Shown: positions 34,201 through 34,977 of the stretch, piece after piece
Position numbering within the stretch: position 1 is the stretch's first letter
Layout: the number at the start of each line of letters is the position of its first letter
NCBI RefSeq assembly: GCF_000282055.1
Contig: NZ_AKJZ01000108.1
Location: 1-34,977 of the forward strand
Length of the DNA: 34,977 nt
Direction: 5' to 3'
Source: Flavobacterium sp. CF136
Lineage (GTDB): Bacteria; Bacteroidota; Bacteroidia; Flavobacteriales; Flavobacteriaceae
Translations under genes and position numbers: made by a program
The notes under the pieces: model-generated
Database searches by the model: none
Seen by the model: only the letters and a program-made list of their open reading frames with translations
Told to the model about the DNA's origin: nothing

Positions 34201-34977
34201 AGCAAACAAATTGTACAACAGTTTTCAGTCCTATAACTACATATACAAATATTGCGAAGAATGCTGTTTTTACTAAACAGGCTTGTGCGGCTGGCTCAGT
34301 AGGGTCATCCTGCGTATATTCAGTTCCGGCAGGTACTTATTCTTCAACTGTCTCACAAGCAGATGCAGATACTCAGGCAGCAAATGAAATAACCGGGAAT
34401 GGTCAAAATTTTGCTAATGCTAATGGTACTTGTATTGCAGTACCGCCAATGCCAACAGGACTGACTCTCACTAGTGCTACAGCCACATCAGTAAACTTCT
34501 CATGGAGTGCTGTTACTGGAGCTGACAACTACAAAATTTATAAAAATGGCATTTATGTGAGTACTATAACTGCGACCACAGGTTCCTTATCCGGATTAAC
34601 AGCCTCAACAACTTATAATGTCCAGGTGTTGGCATCTAATGTAGCAGGAGATAGTGTTTTATGTACTGCTGTATCGATGAGTACATTGGTCACAGCACCG
34701 ACAGGATTAACTTTTACAAGTGCTACGGCAGCAGTTGTAAACTTTTCCTGGACAGCTGTTGCAGGAGCTACCACTTACAAAATATATAAAAATGGAGTTT
34801 ATAAAAGTACTGTGACAGCAACCACGGGTTCTTTATCAGGGTTAACAGCCTCAACTGCTTATAACGTTCAGGTTCTAGCCTCTAATACCTTAGGAGATGG
34901 TGTTTTATGCACAGCCGTATCGATGACTACAGCACCGGCAGCACCGACAGGATTAGCTTTCACTAGCGCTACGGCGT
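31212..34977 (+). CDS. RHS/SpvB-like secreted protein with fibronectin III repeats (3' end outside window)
   Basis: The frame stays open from ATG 31212 to the window end (1255 codons) and is cut there. A signal peptide (1-20, ending GFAQ) leads into 'PNAAALGTYGDVSVSLFTGT', the usual opening of flavobacterial RHS-type proteins, and then YD-rich beta-strand repeats ('YKYNLKNQVVSEKTINSKSE', 'TYYEYDSYKRLAFIKDQDFN'). A DUF5977-like segment follows ('YSVPAGTYSSTVSQADAD', 'NGTCIA'), then 82-residue fibronectin III repeats. Such proteins build hollow shells or filaments that carry C-terminal toxins or adhesins; the C-terminus lies beyond the window, so no effector can be named. Export is probably by the type IX pathway, judging from the family. 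Confidence 0.9.
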   Translation, partial: MKIIKLSFVFYFFYQLGFAQSTPLPKIQSPNAAALGTYGDVSVSLFTGTPNISIPLYTLETGTISVPLSLSYHPSSVKPAQNPGWVGLGWNLNCNGSITRRIRGRKDEFSNESMPTAQNYIPFFPCSTIQSGDSGSAAIQNADWYNKDWLIYKNTSHNGDIKKYDINSDEFSFNFLGHSGTFYYDNGKWVVASDEHIVVEFNNDFIYPLEVTTIINSYNPTTGVICDEVGRTFKKFTLITDDGNRYTFGGDDALEFSSSYAPEHINYACSSWLLKKIENYKGEYVNFEYKRDYITCVLGYFGNAVSFADLRDGGDSAGNVTPLVQDQLAGQYVFPVYLSKIDTKNQTITFDSSVAKTLKYSDNQLNQRITPNHSLFLVDYNLNLLQIKKLDKITIKDVSNNEVKQINFGYNESTTERFTLTKLNENNSKFYSFGYNDVAGMPGLDGNNTDHWGFFNNIDILQSSLSTTFQKKESGPSYITKGLITSIKYPTGGYTKFAWEPHYYSKVVSQKRDALTDKTGYAGGSRILSIENFDTNDVSLSQKKYYYVKNYNNITKSNLSSLSSSGVLNGIPQYDFYITNRPTVNNSTTVSLTLRNYNSLTNFGYSTGSHIGYDEVVEVNKDDSYRKYYFTNFGPDLNGISHYDKAPLMTLGWTIDDGPYIPSSSLDIERGKTIGIQDYNSADICVKKIKSVFRNDNNRFDDYVRQIVNSGSYSVSQGDALVFCSALKKYTYNYYPISNEEIIYDINGLNPITKSTEYKYNLKNQVVSEKTINSKSETLENKTFYPTDLISGVQSVAMQQLVDANRINFPVTTQVLTANQKISEQTTKFTTDAVKTSGLLLPTATYSLKGTGTIDIQKSDDRKVTYDLYDSNGNLNQYTPEGGTPVSIIWGYNKTQPIAKIENTTYNTVETYVANLQTLSDTGTETNLLIALNSLRANLPNAIVTTYTYRPLIGISTITDSKGVITYYEYDSYKRLAFIKDQDFNVLQRYCYNYFGQQTNCTTVFSPITTYTNIAKNAVFTKQACAAGSVGSSCVYSVPAGTYSSTVSQADADTQAANEITGNGQNFANANGTCIAVPPMPTGLTLTSATATSVNFSWSAVTGADNYKIYKNGIYVSTITATTGSLSGLTASTTYNVQVLASNVAGDSVLCTAVSMSTLVTAPTGLTFTSATAAVVNFSWTAVAGATTYKIYKNGVYKSTVTATTGSLSGLTASTAYNVQVLASNTLGDGVLCTAVSMTTAPAAPTGLAFTSATA
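34452..34977 (+). repeat. Tandem 246-bp fibronectin III repeats
   Basis: Units start at 34452, 34698 and 34944, each 246 bp (82 codons) apart; the third is cut by the window end. Each opens with P-T-G-L and T-S-A-T, contains 'YKIYKNG' and 'TGSLSGLTAST' and ends near 'VLCTAVSM'. Their DNA is similar enough to suggest recent duplication. Confidence 0.9.

Noticed and set aside
34452..34977. CRISPR-like array
   Set aside because: The repeat units are 246 bp and coding (fibronectin III), not short repeats with spacers.

Overview
The window looks like a chromosomal segment of a Flavobacterium-type bacterium (Bacteroidota). The DNA is AT-rich. It carries an ECF sigma / FecR anti-sigma / SusC / SusD set, a GH97 enzyme, a decayed type B type-IX-secretion sorting-domain protein and TAnnTTTG-type -7 promoter boxes. 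No tRNA, rRNA, CRISPR array or transposase gene was seen. Family assignments come from motif recognition, not from searches.

Layout. (1) 41-2378: a small secreted TIMP/NTR-like protein, then a minus-strand unit of a TetR regulator, a hot-dog thioesterase and a SnoaL-like protein. Two matching palindromes (ATACCGATCGGTAT type) lie before tetR and before the thioesterase, so this looks like a self-contained regulon. (2) 2551-4728: a Shedu (DUF4263) anti-phage nuclease and an orphan 203-aa gene. Each is followed by a copy of the same imperfectly palindromic element, which recalls integron attC sites. (3) 4770-6757: an aldo/keto reductase and its AraC-type neighbour. (4) 6877-18300: a GH97 enzyme, and divergent from it an ECF sigma factor, FecR, SusC, SusD and a fused PI-PLC/GDPD-like phosphodiesterase and alkaline phosphatase, then a wrecked gene resembling the start of a calcineurin-like phosphoesterase. 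Together these suggest an outer-membrane uptake locus for a phosphorylated substrate, perhaps a glycosylated phosphodiester.

(5) 18654-27184 is the most unusual part. It is a plus-strand operon of a 52-codon small gene that needs a -1 frameshift, a 522-aa protein with nitrobindin/lipocalin-like motifs, a stand-alone ferritin-like protein resembling the C-terminal part of VioB, a LodA/GoxA-like protein with a Cys-x-Cys-x-x-Trp site suited to cysteine tryptophylquinone (CTQ), a radical SAM/SPASM enzyme that overlaps it by 4 bp, and a LodB/QhpG-like flavoprotein. LodA-type oxidases need a flavoprotein to mature, and the CTQ enzyme quinohemoprotein amine dehydrogenase needs a radical SAM enzyme plus a flavoprotein. 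This cluster has both partners around a LodA-like protein, and adds a diiron-type ferritin-like protein.

(6) 27300-34977: a small membrane protein, a solitary MreB paralogue, the remnant of a type B sorting-domain surface protein (large internal deletion, nonsense codon and frameshift), a decayed stretch, and the first 1255 codons of a large secreted RHS/SpvB-like protein that enters 246-bp tandem fibronectin III repeats as the window ends.
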